NCBI GenBank assembly: GCA_023423065.1
Contig: JAFAGC010000118.1
Span: 12,056-76,055, forward strand
Direction: 5' to 3'
Origin: Pseudomonadota bacterium
Lineage (GTDB): Bacteria; Pseudomonadota; Gammaproteobacteria; Steroidobacterales; Steroidobacteraceae
DNA: 64,000 nt
The stretch's first letter is position 1. Each line of letters opens with the position of its first letter. A program made the translations under genes and the position numbers. The notes under the pieces are model-generated. The model was not told where the DNA came from and made no database searches. It saw nothing but the letters and a program-made list of their open reading frames with translations. Of the stretch, positions 28,374 to 37,506 are shown in pieces.

Positions 28374-29501
28374 TCAACCTTCCACGGCCTTGCGCGTGGC
28401 TTCGTGTTTGATGGCGCCGTCGTGCGTGAGCACCGCGCCCGCGAAAACCTCGTCGTTCCAGTCGATGGCGAGGTCGCCGGCCTTGCCGATGGCCGGCTTG
28501 AGGAAGTTGAGGAGATTGCGGGCGTACATCTCGCTTGCGTTGTAGGCGAGGGTGCCCGGCAGATTGACCGGCCCGATGATCTTCACGCCCTGGTGGATCA
28601 CGGTCTCGCCGGCCTTGGTGAGCTCGCAGTTGCCGCCCTGTTCGGCGGCGATGTCGACGATCACGGAACCGGCGCGCATGCGCTCCACCGCGGCTTTCGA
28701 AATGATCACCGGCGCCTTGCGGCCCGGCACCGAGGCGGTCGAAATGACCGTGTCCACGGCGGCGATGCGCGAATCGAGCGCCTCCTGCTGCTTCGCCTTT
28801 TCCTCGGGAGTCAGCTCGCGGGCGTAACCACCGACGCCGTCGGCGCTGACGCCGGTCTCGACGAACTTGGCGCCGAGCGACTTCACCTGCTCGCGCGTCG
28901 CGCTGCGCACGTCGTAGGCCTCGACCACCGCGCCCAGGCGTCGGGCGGTCGCGATGGCCTGCAGGCCCGCGACGCCGGCGCCGATGATGAGCGCCTGGGC
29001 GGGACGGATCGTTCCCGCGGCGGTGGTCAGCATCGGCATGAACTTCTCGAGATTGTTCGCGGCGATCAGCACGGCCTTGTAGCCGGCGAGCGCGGCCTGG
29101 GAAGACAGGCCGTCCATCGACTGCGCGCGGGAAATGCGCGGAATCAGCTCGACCGCGAAGCTCGTGATCTTGCGGTCGCGAAGGGCCTTCACCTCGGTAT
29201 GCCGGGTGTGCGCCTGGAGAAAGCCCACGACGACCGCGCCGGGCTTGAGCTGGCCGATCTGCTCGACGGTCAGCGGCGCGACCGTCAGCAGCACGTCGGA
29301 TTGCGCGAGCACGTCGGACGAACTACCCGCCCATTCGCCCTTCTTGTAGAGCGCGTCGGGGAATTGCGCCCGGGTTCCGGCCCCAGGCTCCAGCAACACG
29401 CGGGCGCCCGCGGCAATCAGCTTGTCGACGACCTCGGGAACGAGTGCGACGCGAGTTTCACCGGGCGCGCTCTCGCGCAGCGCGCCAATCGTGATCGGCA
29501 T
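28374..29501 (-). CDS. NAD(P) transhydrogenase subunit alpha part 1
   Basis: The peripheral NAD(H)-binding subunit (375 residues; domain I). The N-terminus ITIGALRESAPGETRVALVP and the dinucleotide-binding fold IIGAGVAGLQAIATARRLGA, with the RSATREQVKSLGAKFVE segment, match the alanine dehydrogenase/transhydrogenase family. It is the first gene of the three-gene split transhydrogenase operon and diverges from the HNH gene. Confidence 0.96.
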   Translation of the reverse strand: MPITIGALRESAPGETRVALVPEVVDKLIAAGARVLLEPGAGTRAQFPDALYKKGEWAGSSSDVLAQSDVLLTVAPLTVEQIGQLKPGAVVVGFLQAHTRHTEVKALRDRKITSFAVELIPRISRAQSMDGLSSQAALAGYKAVLIAANNLEKFMPMLTTAAGTIRPAQALIIGAGVAGLQAIATARRLGAVVEAYDVRSATREQVKSLGAKFVETGVSADGVGGYARELTPEEKAKQQEALDSRIAAVDTVISTASVPGRKAPVIISKAAVERMRAGSVIVDIAAEQGGNCELTKAGETVIHQGVKIIGPVNLPGTLAYNASEMYARNLLNFLKPAIGKAGDLAIDWNDEVFAGAVLTHDGAIKHEATRKAVEG

Positions 29502-29570
29502 TTGTATGGACTCCCGCTATCCCTATTTGGGTGGGGCCGGTGGCAGTGTGGCCAATGGCCTCTTTTTCCC

Positions 29571-30308
29571 GTGTCAAATGAATGTCTTGCGGCGTTGAAT
29601 TCTCGCACACCGCTGGATTATCTTACATGCACAATGTTGGGCATCGATCTGGATAAAGCGGATCACGGCCTCGGCAATGATCTGCACCTCATCGCGGGTG
29701 ACGTCGGTCGCGCGCTCTCCCAGCTCGTGCTCCGAACAGACGTGTCGGGCATGCCCCTCGAATGGATCGATTACAAGGAAGCGGCACGGCTCTATCACCA
29801 GGAGCAGGTCGCCTATACCTGTGGCAGCCCCCTGTTCAAGCTTTACGGCGGCGTGAGCGCGCGCAGCGGCCTGCGCACCGTGCTCGAGGTAAATTCCATC
29901 GTCGCGACCGTCGGACATACCGGCAACCCGGGCAATACGCGGCACGACTACGTTCCGCCGCTCAACAACCAGACCCTGTTCCGGCGCGACGCGCATTTCT
30001 GCCTGTACTGCGCGCAGCGTTTCCCCGTGAAGGAGCTGTCGCGCGATCACATCCGTCCGTTCTCGCAGGGCGGACGCGACGTGTGGACCAATGTCGTTGC
30101 CGCGTGCCGCCGCTGCAACAACCTCAAGGCGTCGCGCACGCCCGAGCAGGCGAAGATGCAGCTTATCGCCGTGCCGTTCACGCCGACCTACGCCGAGTAC
30201 ATTTTCCTGAAGGGCCGGCGCGTGCTCGCCGACCAGATGGAATACCTGCGTGCGCACTTCCCGCGGCATTCGCCGCTGCACGCGCGCATCAAGAAATACC
30301 TGAGCTAG
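29571..30308 (+). CDS. HNH endonuclease
   Basis: A roughly 245-residue protein whose C-terminal half is a classical HNH nuclease: CLYCAQRF, then SRDHIRPFSQGG with the catalytic His, and NVVAACRRCNNLKASRTPEQ with the zinc-binding cysteines and second His. The N-terminal half (GLGNDLHLIAGDVGRALSQL) is conserved-looking but unassigned. I chose the GTG at 29571; ATG at 29634 is another option. No restriction, methylase or phage genes are adjacent, so it looks like a stand-alone chromosomal HNH protein (COG1403 type), possibly for DNA repair. Confidence 0.85.
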   Translation: MSNECLAALNSRTPLDYLTCTMLGIDLDKADHGLGNDLHLIAGDVGRALSQLVLRTDVSGMPLEWIDYKEAARLYHQEQVAYTCGSPLFKLYGGVSARSGLRTVLEVNSIVATVGHTGNPGNTRHDYVPPLNNQTLFRRDAHFCLYCAQRFPVKELSRDHIRPFSQGGRDVWTNVVAACRRCNNLKASRTPEQAKMQLIAVPFTPTYAEYIFLKGRRVLADQMEYLRAHFPRHSPLHARIKKYLS

Positions 30309-30353
30309 TTAGCCGGCCTCGACGAGGCCGGACGCGGCTGCTTCGGCCGCGTC

Positions 30354-31100
30354 TCAATCCACCCGCAGCCAGAACCGCGCGACGACTTCCTCGTGATCCG
30401 CGGAATGACCGCGAACGAGCAGGTCATAGTCGCCCGCGCCGAGGCTGGCGGGATCCGGTATCGAGAAAGACAGCCGCTGGTGATCCGCCGGCGCCTGCCG
30501 GGAGGAGCGCCAGGCCAGCTTCGAGCCGCGACGGTTGACGACGTCCAGTTCGTATTCCGCGTACTGCGGAGTCTGCGGCGCTGCCCCGTTGGAGCATTCG
30601 AGTTCGATCGAGCCGTCTTCGCACGTGAGGACGACGACATCGGGCTCGACGACCAGGCTGGCCGGTGCGTCGTGGGGCGCGACGATGATGTCGGGGGCAG
30701 TGCCGAGGCTGCGAATCGACCCCAGGCGCACGACGCGCGCCAGGATCGTGGGTTTCGAGTCCGCGTCGGCCAACGGCAGTTCGGTGTGCTGGCCGGTCCG
30801 GGGCGACATGACCGAAAGGCTCAGCGCGACGGCGCCTACCAGACCCGCCGCGACGGCGTAACGCCAACGCTGGCTCGATCCGCTGCTGCGGACGGCGCCT
30901 CGTTTGAGCCAGCCGCGCCGTGCGGCGCTCGCCATGCCACGTCGCAGGCGACGCTCCATCTCGACTTCGGCGGCCAGCTCGGGGGACGCGATCAACCACG
31001 CTTCGAATTCGGCGCATTCGGATCTCGACAGATCCCCTGCGACATAACGCGAAACCAGGCGGCGCTGCTCTTCGAAGGTTTGGCGGTCAGAAGGCTTCAT
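30354..31100 (-). CDS. Membrane anti-sigma-like protein of the CHAT cluster
   Basis: A 248-residue single-pass protein. The cytosolic N-terminus (residues 10-55: RLVSRYVAGDLSRSECAEFE then AWLIASPELAAEVEMERR) has the helical pattern of anti-sigma domains but lacks the zinc-binding His-x3-Cys-x2-Cys set. TM helix at about 81-98 (YAVAAGLVGAVALSLSVM). The extracytoplasmic part ends in a beta-sandwich (LSFSIPDPASLGAGDYDLLV ... ARFWLRV). The start overlaps the ECF sigma stop (ATGA), so the pair is made in a fixed ratio. I infer that it restrains the sigma factor and that its outer domain receives an envelope signal. Confidence 0.72.
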   Translation of the reverse strand: MKPSDRQTFEEQRRLVSRYVAGDLSRSECAEFEAWLIASPELAAEVEMERRLRRGMASAARRGWLKRGAVRSSGSSQRWRYAVAAGLVGAVALSLSVMSPRTGQHTELPLADADSKPTILARVVRLGSIRSLGTAPDIIVAPHDAPASLVVEPDVVVLTCEDGSIELECSNGAAPQTPQYAEYELDVVNRRGSKLAWRSSRQAPADHQRLSFSIPDPASLGAGDYDLLVRGHSADHEEVVARFWLRVD

Positions 31101-31783
31101 TGAGTGAGTTGTGTCACCAGGAGCCAAAAACTCTCACCCAAAAACGTGAAAGAGATGCCGACCGGCAACAAAATCGCCGTGACGCGCGGCACCAATGCCA
31201 GGTGCGGCGCCCGCCGCTCGATGATCACGCGCAGTCGCGTGCGCGCCCGCAACAGGACACGGTCGAAGTGCCTAGGGGAAAGCCCGAGCTCGCGGCACAG
31301 AACCTGCTTGTCGATTCCGTCTAGATAGAAGCGCATGAGCAGCTGCCGGTCGCGTTCGGCGGGCAGCTCGTCGAGCAGCGCCACCACCGCCTGGGCGAGA
31401 TGGCGATCGTCCGAATCGGACAGGTCGCTCTGCTCCATTCCGAGGTTCTGCGCGAGTTCGTCGATGAGCTCCGAGTCGACGACGGTCTGCTGACGCAGCA
31501 TCTTGCGCGCCGCGTTGAGAGCGAGGTTGCGCGCGGTCGCCGCGGCGAACGCGAACACCTTGCGTGGGTCGTCGATGGTCGCGGCGCGTACGCGCTCGAC
31601 GACGATGTGCAGCGTCTCCTGGGTGAGATCCTCGGCGTCTATCCAGCGATGGAAAGCGCCGTAACGCAGCACGGAAAGCACGCCCGGCCGCAGCGCGGCG
31701 AGCATTCGCGATTCGGCGGCCCGGTCACCCGTCAGCGCGGCCGTGACGATGCGTTCGATTTCGTCATGGGAAAGGGCGCTCAC
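31097..31783 (-). CDS. ECF sigma factor with C-terminal hydrophobic segment
   Basis: A 228-residue sigma-70-family protein starting at GTG 31783. Region 2 is seen in RYGAFHRWIDAEDLTQETLH, region 4 in LLDELPAERDRQLLMRFYLD and VLCRELGLSPRHFDRVLLRA. Unlike ordinary ECF factors, about 30 residues follow region 4 and include a 24-residue hydrophobic stretch (VTAILLPVGISFTFLGESFW and onward, about 201-224) that could be a membrane anchor. It is followed by, and overlaps, the anti-sigma-like gene and lies 24 bp after the subtilisin gene, so it belongs to the CHAT-protease operon and probably activates it. Confidence 0.88.
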   Translation of the reverse strand: MSALSHDEIERIVTAALTGDRAAESRMLAALRPGVLSVLRYGAFHRWIDAEDLTQETLHIVVERVRAATIDDPRKVFAFAAATARNLALNAARKMLRQQTVVDSELIDELAQNLGMEQSDLSDSDDRHLAQAVVALLDELPAERDRQLLMRFYLDGIDKQVLCRELGLSPRHFDRVLLRARTRLRVIIERRAPHLALVPRVTAILLPVGISFTFLGESFWLLVTQLTQ

Positions 31784-31807
31784 GCGGCACCCGGCGCGGG
31801 TCGGTAG

Positions 31808-33352
31808 TTAGCCGCAGCCGAGCGCCTCCATCGCGGTGCGGCAGTCGGCACCGGGATCGATGTCGGAGAGTTCTCGGAGAAAATTGACATGAACCCACGG
31901 ATACCGAGTTGTCTTGCTGCGCTTGCTCCTGCAGAACAGCAATTGCTTAATTTCCTGGGCGTCGCATTTGTTCAGCGGCGGACTGCCCCAGACGAGCGCT
32001 ACGGCCCCGGAAACATAGGCCGCGGCGCTCGATGCGCCGGCGGATTCGGACAGGGCGTAACCACGCTCGGAATTCTCTGTGGTTGTCACGACGATGTCCA
32101 CGCCGGGAGCCTGAATCCGGCCGTCGTTCGCATTCGGCCGGGCCTCCGGATTGAACAATTCGTGCCCGCGCATATCGGTCGGCACGGCGGCCACGACCCC
32201 GGGCAGGCATCGGTACTGGGAAGGGAAATACTCCCTTACGCTGTCGTCCAGGTCGAGGCTCGTGGCGTAGCCCGTGACCAACAGTCGCCGGCGGCCATCA
32301 CCCTCCGCGACGGCCGCATGCACCGAATCGGAAATCGCGCGACTGTCTACCGGCCACTTGGCGCTTATGTTGATGATGTCGACGTCGTCGAGCACCGCGG
32401 CGTCGATGCCCTCGGCGATGGTCGAAAGGCGTCCGAGCAGTCGGCTGTCGAGCTTGCTGATCACGATGGGCAGCAACTGGCTGTTCGGCGCCACGCCCGC
32501 GACGCCGATTCCGTTGTCCATGCGTCCACCGATGGTGCCGGCCATCTCCGTACCATGCGGATTGCAGCGTCCGCTGGTCGCGCACAGGCGATTCAGCTGC
32601 ATGCCCTCCGAGCGGGGGGGCTCGTGCATGCCGACGCTCAGCACGATGTTGCGTGCAAGATCCTCGTGAGTCGCGTCGATGCCGGAATCGAGCACGGCGA
32701 CGAGTCTCGGCAGCGAACGCGCGGCAACCTTCGAGTCCCATCCGATCAGCTTGTGGCCCCACAGGTCCTCCATGCACGGATCGTTGGGGAAGGTGGGACG
32801 CGCGCTGCGCAGCCAGCAACGCGGCGCCGACTCCGGCGCGCTGGCCACCGAAGTCGTCAGGAAATCGGGACCGTCGCAATCGGGCTCGGCGTACCCGACC
32901 TGCGGCGCATCGATCAGCTCCCGCAGTCGCGACGGCGACACACGGCGGCCGAACTTCGCGACGACGAATCGCTGGGCGACTTCCACTTCGCGCACTCCCG
33001 CGCTGCGCGACAGCCAGCGCGCGAGTCCATCCACATCGGTGGCGGCGCTGGGGAACAGGATGAAACGCGCGGGTTGCGGATCGGCGGACGGGCCGCGGTC
33101 CGCCAGCGCATGGTGTCGGCGGGAGAACGTTCCCGCCCAACGTATGCACACCGCGCGCAGATCGAAATTTTCGCCGCCGAGTGTCGCGAGGTACTCGGTG
33201 AGGGCCGCGGGCGCCCGTTGATCGCTCCACGCCGGTTCGTTGCCGCAAACCTGCGGGATTGCGGCCAGCGCAAACGATGCGGCCATCGATGCCGCTGCCG
33301 TCACCGACAGCAGTACCGAGCCGAATCGCCGCGCTGGCGCGCGTGGCTTCAA
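31808..33352 (-). CDS. Secreted S8 subtilisin-like protein of the CHAT cluster
   Basis: A 514-residue protein. The best start is TTG at 33352, overlapping the upstream stop as TTGA with CAGGG before it; it gives a signal peptide (FGSVLLSVTAAASMAASFAL). A propeptide-like region is followed by an S8 domain: Asp in AVLDSGIDATHE (about 221), His in NPHGTEMAGTIGG (about 262) and Ser in GASSAAAYVSGAV (about 439; usual GTSMAAP). Where subtilases carry the oxyanion Asn (A-A-G-N), this protein reads VTGYATS, so that residue seems replaced. Several Cys suggest disulphides. It is translationally coupled to the hypothetical gene upstream; it may be a weak protease, a specialised one, or a binding protein. 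Confidence 0.85.
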   Translation of the reverse strand: MKPRAPARRFGSVLLSVTAAASMAASFALAAIPQVCGNEPAWSDQRAPAALTEYLATLGGENFDLRAVCIRWAGTFSRRHHALADRGPSADPQPARFILFPSAATDVDGLARWLSRSAGVREVEVAQRFVVAKFGRRVSPSRLRELIDAPQVGYAEPDCDGPDFLTTSVASAPESAPRCWLRSARPTFPNDPCMEDLWGHKLIGWDSKVAARSLPRLVAVLDSGIDATHEDLARNIVLSVGMHEPPRSEGMQLNRLCATSGRCNPHGTEMAGTIGGRMDNGIGVAGVAPNSQLLPIVISKLDSRLLGRLSTIAEGIDAAVLDDVDIINISAKWPVDSRAISDSVHAAVAEGDGRRRLLVTGYATSLDLDDSVREYFPSQYRCLPGVVAAVPTDMRGHELFNPEARPNANDGRIQAPGVDIVVTTTENSERGYALSESAGASSAAAYVSGAVALVWGSPPLNKCDAQEIKQLLFCRSKRSKTTRYPWVHVNFLRELSDIDPGADCRTAMEALGCG

Positions 33353-33906
33353 TCTTTGCCCTGAGCACTGCCGTCGATGGTCACTCGGGCCGGCGAGTCG
33401 ACCAGGATCGAGATGGCGTGCTTGCTCTTCGAGCCCGGTTCGACCTGGACCAGGAACACGAGCATGTCCTGCAGCTCGACACCGCCGCGATCCATCTTGG
33501 GCTTCATGGCCACTTCGCGGCTGCGCAGGCGATGGCAGGCGGAAAGGATTTCCGCATTGCCCGTGTTGACGTCCTCGACCGTGCAATAGCGCTGTCCGCG
33601 CGTGAACCTGAGCGTCACGCTGCACGGAGTCGCGAAGTCGCTGCGCCACGGGCTGCGCTGGTTCGGACCCGTGCGCGTGCAGACGCGGACGACTTCGTCA
33701 TCACTGTCGTAGACGAAAGTGAGCTTCCCGCCGACCGGGATCGAGTCGGTGATGTTGGACGTTTCGATCGTGAACTCACGACCGATCCAGCCCGCGAGAG
33801 CATCGTCGATGCCCTCTCCGGCGAACGCCAACGACGCCACCACGAGCAATGCTGCCCCCGCAGCAATACCACGCCTTCCAGCCCCTTGCCGAAGTTTCCT
33901 GAACAT
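33349..33906 (-). CDS. Exported protein of unknown function (CHAT cluster)
   Basis: A 185-residue protein with a Sec signal peptide (GIAAGAALLVVASLAFAGEG). The mature part is beta-rich with four Cys residues (CTRTG, TPCSV, YCTVED, SACHR) that could form two disulphides. No family is recognised. It lies 49 bp after the first TPR-CHAT gene and overlaps the subtilisin gene by 4 bp, so it is probably made with the protease; an inhibitor, chaperone or substrate role is possible but unproven. Confidence 0.7.
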   Translation of the reverse strand: MFRKLRQGAGRRGIAAGAALLVVASLAFAGEGIDDALAGWIGREFTIETSNITDSIPVGGKLTFVYDSDDEVVRVCTRTGPNQRSPWRSDFATPCSVTLRFTRGQRYCTVEDVNTGNAEILSACHRLRSREVAMKPKMDRGGVELQDMLVFLVQVEPGSKSKHAISILVDSPARVTIDGSAQGKD

Positions 33907-33955
33907 GAGCGACTCCTGTTTTACTCTGGATTGATCTAACTACCGAGGGCGGGCT

Positions 33956-36900
33956 TCACGGGAATCCGTTCGCCCGTACAACGAAACTCGCCCACACCGA
34001 AGAAGAGGTGTGGCCGCGCGTGCGCAGTTGCGCGGCGCGCAGCGCATCCGCCGCGCGTCCCGACTCGCGGTAAGCGCGATAGAATTCGTTCATGAAGCGC
34101 GCCGTCGCGGCGTCCTCGATGGGCCAGAGCGCGGCGACGACGGAGCGCGACCCGTTGGCGAGGAATCCATAGGTGAGACCGAGCACGCCCTCGCCACGCA
34201 GCTTGCCGCCGTCGCCGGTGGCGCAGCCCGAAAGCACGACGATGTTGGCCTTCAATCCGGTGCGCGCGATGTCGCTGGCCGTGAGGCGGGCATCCGAACG
34301 CAGGCTGCCGTCCGGCGCGTATTCGCTCAGGTAGAGAGCGGACTGTTCGGGCGAATCCTTGCGCGCGATCGCGTGCGTGGCGAAATGCAGCACGGCGAGC
34401 TCGTCGGAAGGCAATTGCAGCACGCGCTCCGACGTCGCATCGAATCCCGACAGTTCGATCGCGTCCTGGTCGCCGAGCGCTTTCACCACCGCGCGCGCCT
34501 CGAGTGCCGAATACGGCAGGCGCGTGAGATTCGTGGTCGACGCCGGGGGCGGCCCGCGCCAGTTCCCCAGCCTGTCCACGAGTCGCCGATCATCCGGTGC
34601 GTACACGGGGTCTGAAATCACCGCCACGCGTCGCGCGGGAGACGGCGCACGCTGGGGCGCATTCATCGCGAGCGCCAGCGAGGGCGCGTAACCCAGCACG
34701 ACGCTGTCCATGAGCATTCCGCCGCTGCCCGCGCGATCGAGCGTGGCGAACGCCACGTCGTTGAGCGGGCCATCGGGGATCACGAGCAGGCGCTGCTCGC
34801 TCATCGAATCGAGGAGTGAGCCGAGCAATGTCGCGCTCAACGAACGTTGCGCGAGCGACGCGCCCGAATCGTGCTGCGCGACGACGGCTTCGTCGATCGC
34901 GCGTTGCAACTCGGCGCGGCCGGGCAGGTTGATGTGGCGCAGCTCCCGCCGCGTCAGGAGCCAGCCGTGCGACGAAGCGTCGCCCACGAAATATGCAAGT
35001 ACCGCCGTCTCGGCTGGAAGCTGCGCCTGCACGCGCGACATCGACTCGGGCAGCGTGAAGGCGCTCGCGGCCACGGACTGCCGGCTGGCATCGATCTGCG
35101 CGCGGGTTTCCTCGATGGCGCGCCGCAATTCGAGCGTGTCCGCGTCCTCGACGTCCTGCCGCTGCAACCGGGTTTCGAGTCGCAGCTGCTGCGCGGTGAG
35201 CCTGGCGCGCAACTGCTCCTGCACGGGGTCGACCGCGGTCTTGCGATGACGATCGTCGGCGGCGAGTTCGTCGGCGAGCGATCGCGCGCGCACCTCTTCG
35301 GCGCGGCGGAATGCGTGCCAGGCGCGATCCACTTCCTGGGTGTCGGCGAAATCCACGGCGATGCGTGCCTCGTACGGTGCGTAACGCGCCGACAGGAAAC
35401 GCGCACGCCACTCGGGATTCACGGAACCCGTGCGGATGCGGTTGACGATCTTCACGGCTTCGTCCGCCGCCGCGGCCGCTCCGCGAATGTCCCGGCCGGC
35501 GAGCAGCGCCCGCGACAGCGCGGTGCTGGTCTCGATTCGATTGAATTCCAGGCCGAGCTTCGAATATCGCTCGTCCGCGGCGCGCAGCGTTTCGATCGCC
35601 TCGGCGGTCTTTCCCTGCGCGAGCTGCAATCGCGCGCGCTCGTCGAGTACTTCGGCCTTCACGAGCGGATTGGTCGACGCCGACGCCAGGTCCAGCTCGG
35701 CGGCGGCTTGTTTCAGGTTGCCGATGGCGCGTAGCTGGCGTGCGATGAGAACCCGCGTCCGCGCGACACCATTCGGGTTGCCGTCGATCTGCGCGGACTT
35801 GCGCAGGAACTCGAGCGCCGCTTCGTGGCGCTCGAGCGCCGCCGCGGCACTGCCGGCTAAGCGCAGCGTGCTCGCCTGGCCCTGCGTGTCGCCAACCTGG
35901 CCTTGCTCCGCGACGGCGGCACGCGCGGTTTCGAGCGCGCGCGCGTTGTCGCCGATCCGCAGCTGCAGGCTGGCGAGCGCGGAGAGTGTCGTGGCGCGTT
36001 CCACTTTGCGGCCGTTCGCGGTGAACAGCGCCAGCGCCTCGGTATCGACCGCGAGAGCACGGTCGAACTCGCCGAGCGCGATCAGGCAGAAGCCGTAGTT
36101 CGAAAGCGCGATGGCGTATTGCGTCGGCTGACGGTCGCGTTCGAACAAGGGCAGCAGGGCTTCGTATTCATCCGCGGCCTGGCCGATGAACCCCATCCGG
36201 TTGTGGACCCAGGCGAGATTCCCGAGCGACTTGGCCTGCTCGGCGACATCGTCGTTCTGGCGCGACATTTCGACCGCCTGCGCGAAGTGCCTGCCCGCAC
36301 GTTCGTAATCGCCGACGTTGAGCGCGCCGATACCACGCATGTTCACCGCGTAGGCGGCACGGATCGGCTGCGCGTTCGCGATGAAGTAGTCGGTCGCGTT
36401 CGCGAGCCGCCGGTCGGCGATCTCGAACAGCGCCCCCTGTTCCGCGCGCTGAGTGCCGGCGTTCATGGCCGTCGCGAGTTCGATCTCCGCGGCGGCGCGC
36501 AAGGTCTCGGAGTTCTGGACGCCGAGATCGTCGTCCGTCGCGCGGAACGATTCCCTGGCGGCCTCGGTGGCGCGGATCGCCGCGGTGAATTCATCCCGGA
36601 CGCGGTACTGCAGGTTCGCGAGCGTGTAGTAACCCTGCGCGTGCGCGACATCGTCGCCCGCGGCTTCGAAATGCGTGATGGCTTCGTGCAGCTTGTCGGC
36701 CGCGCGAGTGTTGGCTTCGGGAGAATTCAGAGCCATCTGCGTTCCGGCCTTGCCGAAAGCCTCGAACCCGCGTTCCAGTTCGCCGGCCGGCGCCTCCGCC
36801 GTTCTGCTCCAGCGCGCGATGGAGACGATGCCCTGTCCGACCTTCTTGCGGTGATCCGCGCTCCAGAGTTCGATCGCGAGCCGGGCCGGCGCCGTGACTC

Positions 36901-37216
36901 TTACTACCTGCGCATGCAGTCCGTGGCGCGGCACGTGATCGACGAGTTCGCTGCGCGTGTCCGCTGTCTCGACGATCACTCGCAGGTCCACGCCCTGCTC
37001 GCGAACTTCGATGAGCCATGAGCCGGGGGTAAGGTCGTGCTCGACGCGCGGATGTTCGTCGCCGCTCAGCGTGACGGTTCGCGATAGTTGGGGGGCGAGG
37101 TCCGCCCGCGGATCTTTCGCACACGCGGAGAGAACGAGCGCAATGCCCGCACAAACGAGTTTCGCGGCGCGAGCGCGCGGGATGTTCTCCAGATACTTGG
37201 CGTCGCGATCGCGCAT
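33956..37216 (-). CDS. TPR-CHAT lipoprotein protease 1
   Basis: A giant envelope protein (1086 residues from ATG 37216; a TTG at 37282 would add 22). A lipobox VLSAC places the mature N-terminus on the membrane. Next come a PPC-like beta-sandwich (PGSWLIEVREQGVDLRVIVE), a long array of TPR helices (about residues 170-640, e.g. AEQAKSLGNLAWVHNRMGFI and ALSNYGFCLIALGEFDRALA), a coiled linker, and a C-terminal CHAT caspase-like domain. The catalytic dyad is intact: His in LHFATHAIARK and Cys in VVLSGCATGDGG, about 50 residues apart, followed by GEGVLGLTYGFLANG. CHAT enzymes cut proteins after binding them through TPRs. It is paralogous to the next gene upstream, though clearly diverged, and heads an operon with the subtilisin and ECF genes. 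Confidence 0.88.
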   Translation of the reverse strand: MRDRDAKYLENIPRARAAKLVCAGIALVLSACAKDPRADLAPQLSRTVTLSGDEHPRVEHDLTPGSWLIEVREQGVDLRVIVETADTRSELVDHVPRHGLHAQVVRVTAPARLAIELWSADHRKKVGQGIVSIARWSRTAEAPAGELERGFEAFGKAGTQMALNSPEANTRAADKLHEAITHFEAAGDDVAHAQGYYTLANLQYRVRDEFTAAIRATEAARESFRATDDDLGVQNSETLRAAAEIELATAMNAGTQRAEQGALFEIADRRLANATDYFIANAQPIRAAYAVNMRGIGALNVGDYERAGRHFAQAVEMSRQNDDVAEQAKSLGNLAWVHNRMGFIGQAADEYEALLPLFERDRQPTQYAIALSNYGFCLIALGEFDRALAVDTEALALFTANGRKVERATTLSALASLQLRIGDNARALETARAAVAEQGQVGDTQGQASTLRLAGSAAAALERHEAALEFLRKSAQIDGNPNGVARTRVLIARQLRAIGNLKQAAAELDLASASTNPLVKAEVLDERARLQLAQGKTAEAIETLRAADERYSKLGLEFNRIETSTALSRALLAGRDIRGAAAAADEAVKIVNRIRTGSVNPEWRARFLSARYAPYEARIAVDFADTQEVDRAWHAFRRAEEVRARSLADELAADDRHRKTAVDPVQEQLRARLTAQQLRLETRLQRQDVEDADTLELRRAIEETRAQIDASRQSVAASAFTLPESMSRVQAQLPAETAVLAYFVGDASSHGWLLTRRELRHINLPGRAELQRAIDEAVVAQHDSGASLAQRSLSATLLGSLLDSMSEQRLLVIPDGPLNDVAFATLDRAGSGGMLMDSVVLGYAPSLALAMNAPQRAPSPARRVAVISDPVYAPDDRRLVDRLGNWRGPPPASTTNLTRLPYSALEARAVVKALGDQDAIELSGFDATSERVLQLPSDELAVLHFATHAIARKDSPEQSALYLSEYAPDGSLRSDARLTASDIARTGLKANIVVLSGCATGDGGKLRGEGVLGLTYGFLANGSRSVVAALWPIEDAATARFMNEFYRAYRESGRAADALRAAQLRTRGHTSSSVWASFVVRANGFP

Positions 37217-37300
37217 GAGACTTGCGAGGAAAACCCCGGCGAGAGGGGCTCTTGTCCGTAATCGAGAGCCATTCTGCCGCAATCCGCGAAGGATATTGTA

Positions 37301-37384
37301 GGCAGGGTTTGTAGCAGCGCCCCGCGAAAATTATTTTCGAAAGAAGGGCTGGATGGGTGGGAGAAATCGCGATGTCGTGACACT
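37301..37384 (-). promoter_or_regulatory. Conserved upstream element of TPR-CHAT gene 1
   Basis: An 84-bp stretch that aligns without gaps to 40888-40971 (about 50 of 84 identical by eye), with the identity packed into the ends. On the minus strand it runs from AGTGTCACGACATC and GATTTCTC to TGCTACAAACCCTGCC, which lies 85 bp before the chosen ATG. Likely a shared promoter/operator. Confidence 0.6.
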
Positions 37385-37506
37385 TAATATGAATGCCCGC
37401 GGGATTCGGCCATCGAGCCCGGGGAACCTCAGGGCGGTCGGCATCCGGCGGACAAACATCCGAATGTAGTTAGATTACCGGACGCGGAAGACGCCCGGTT
37501 CGGCGT

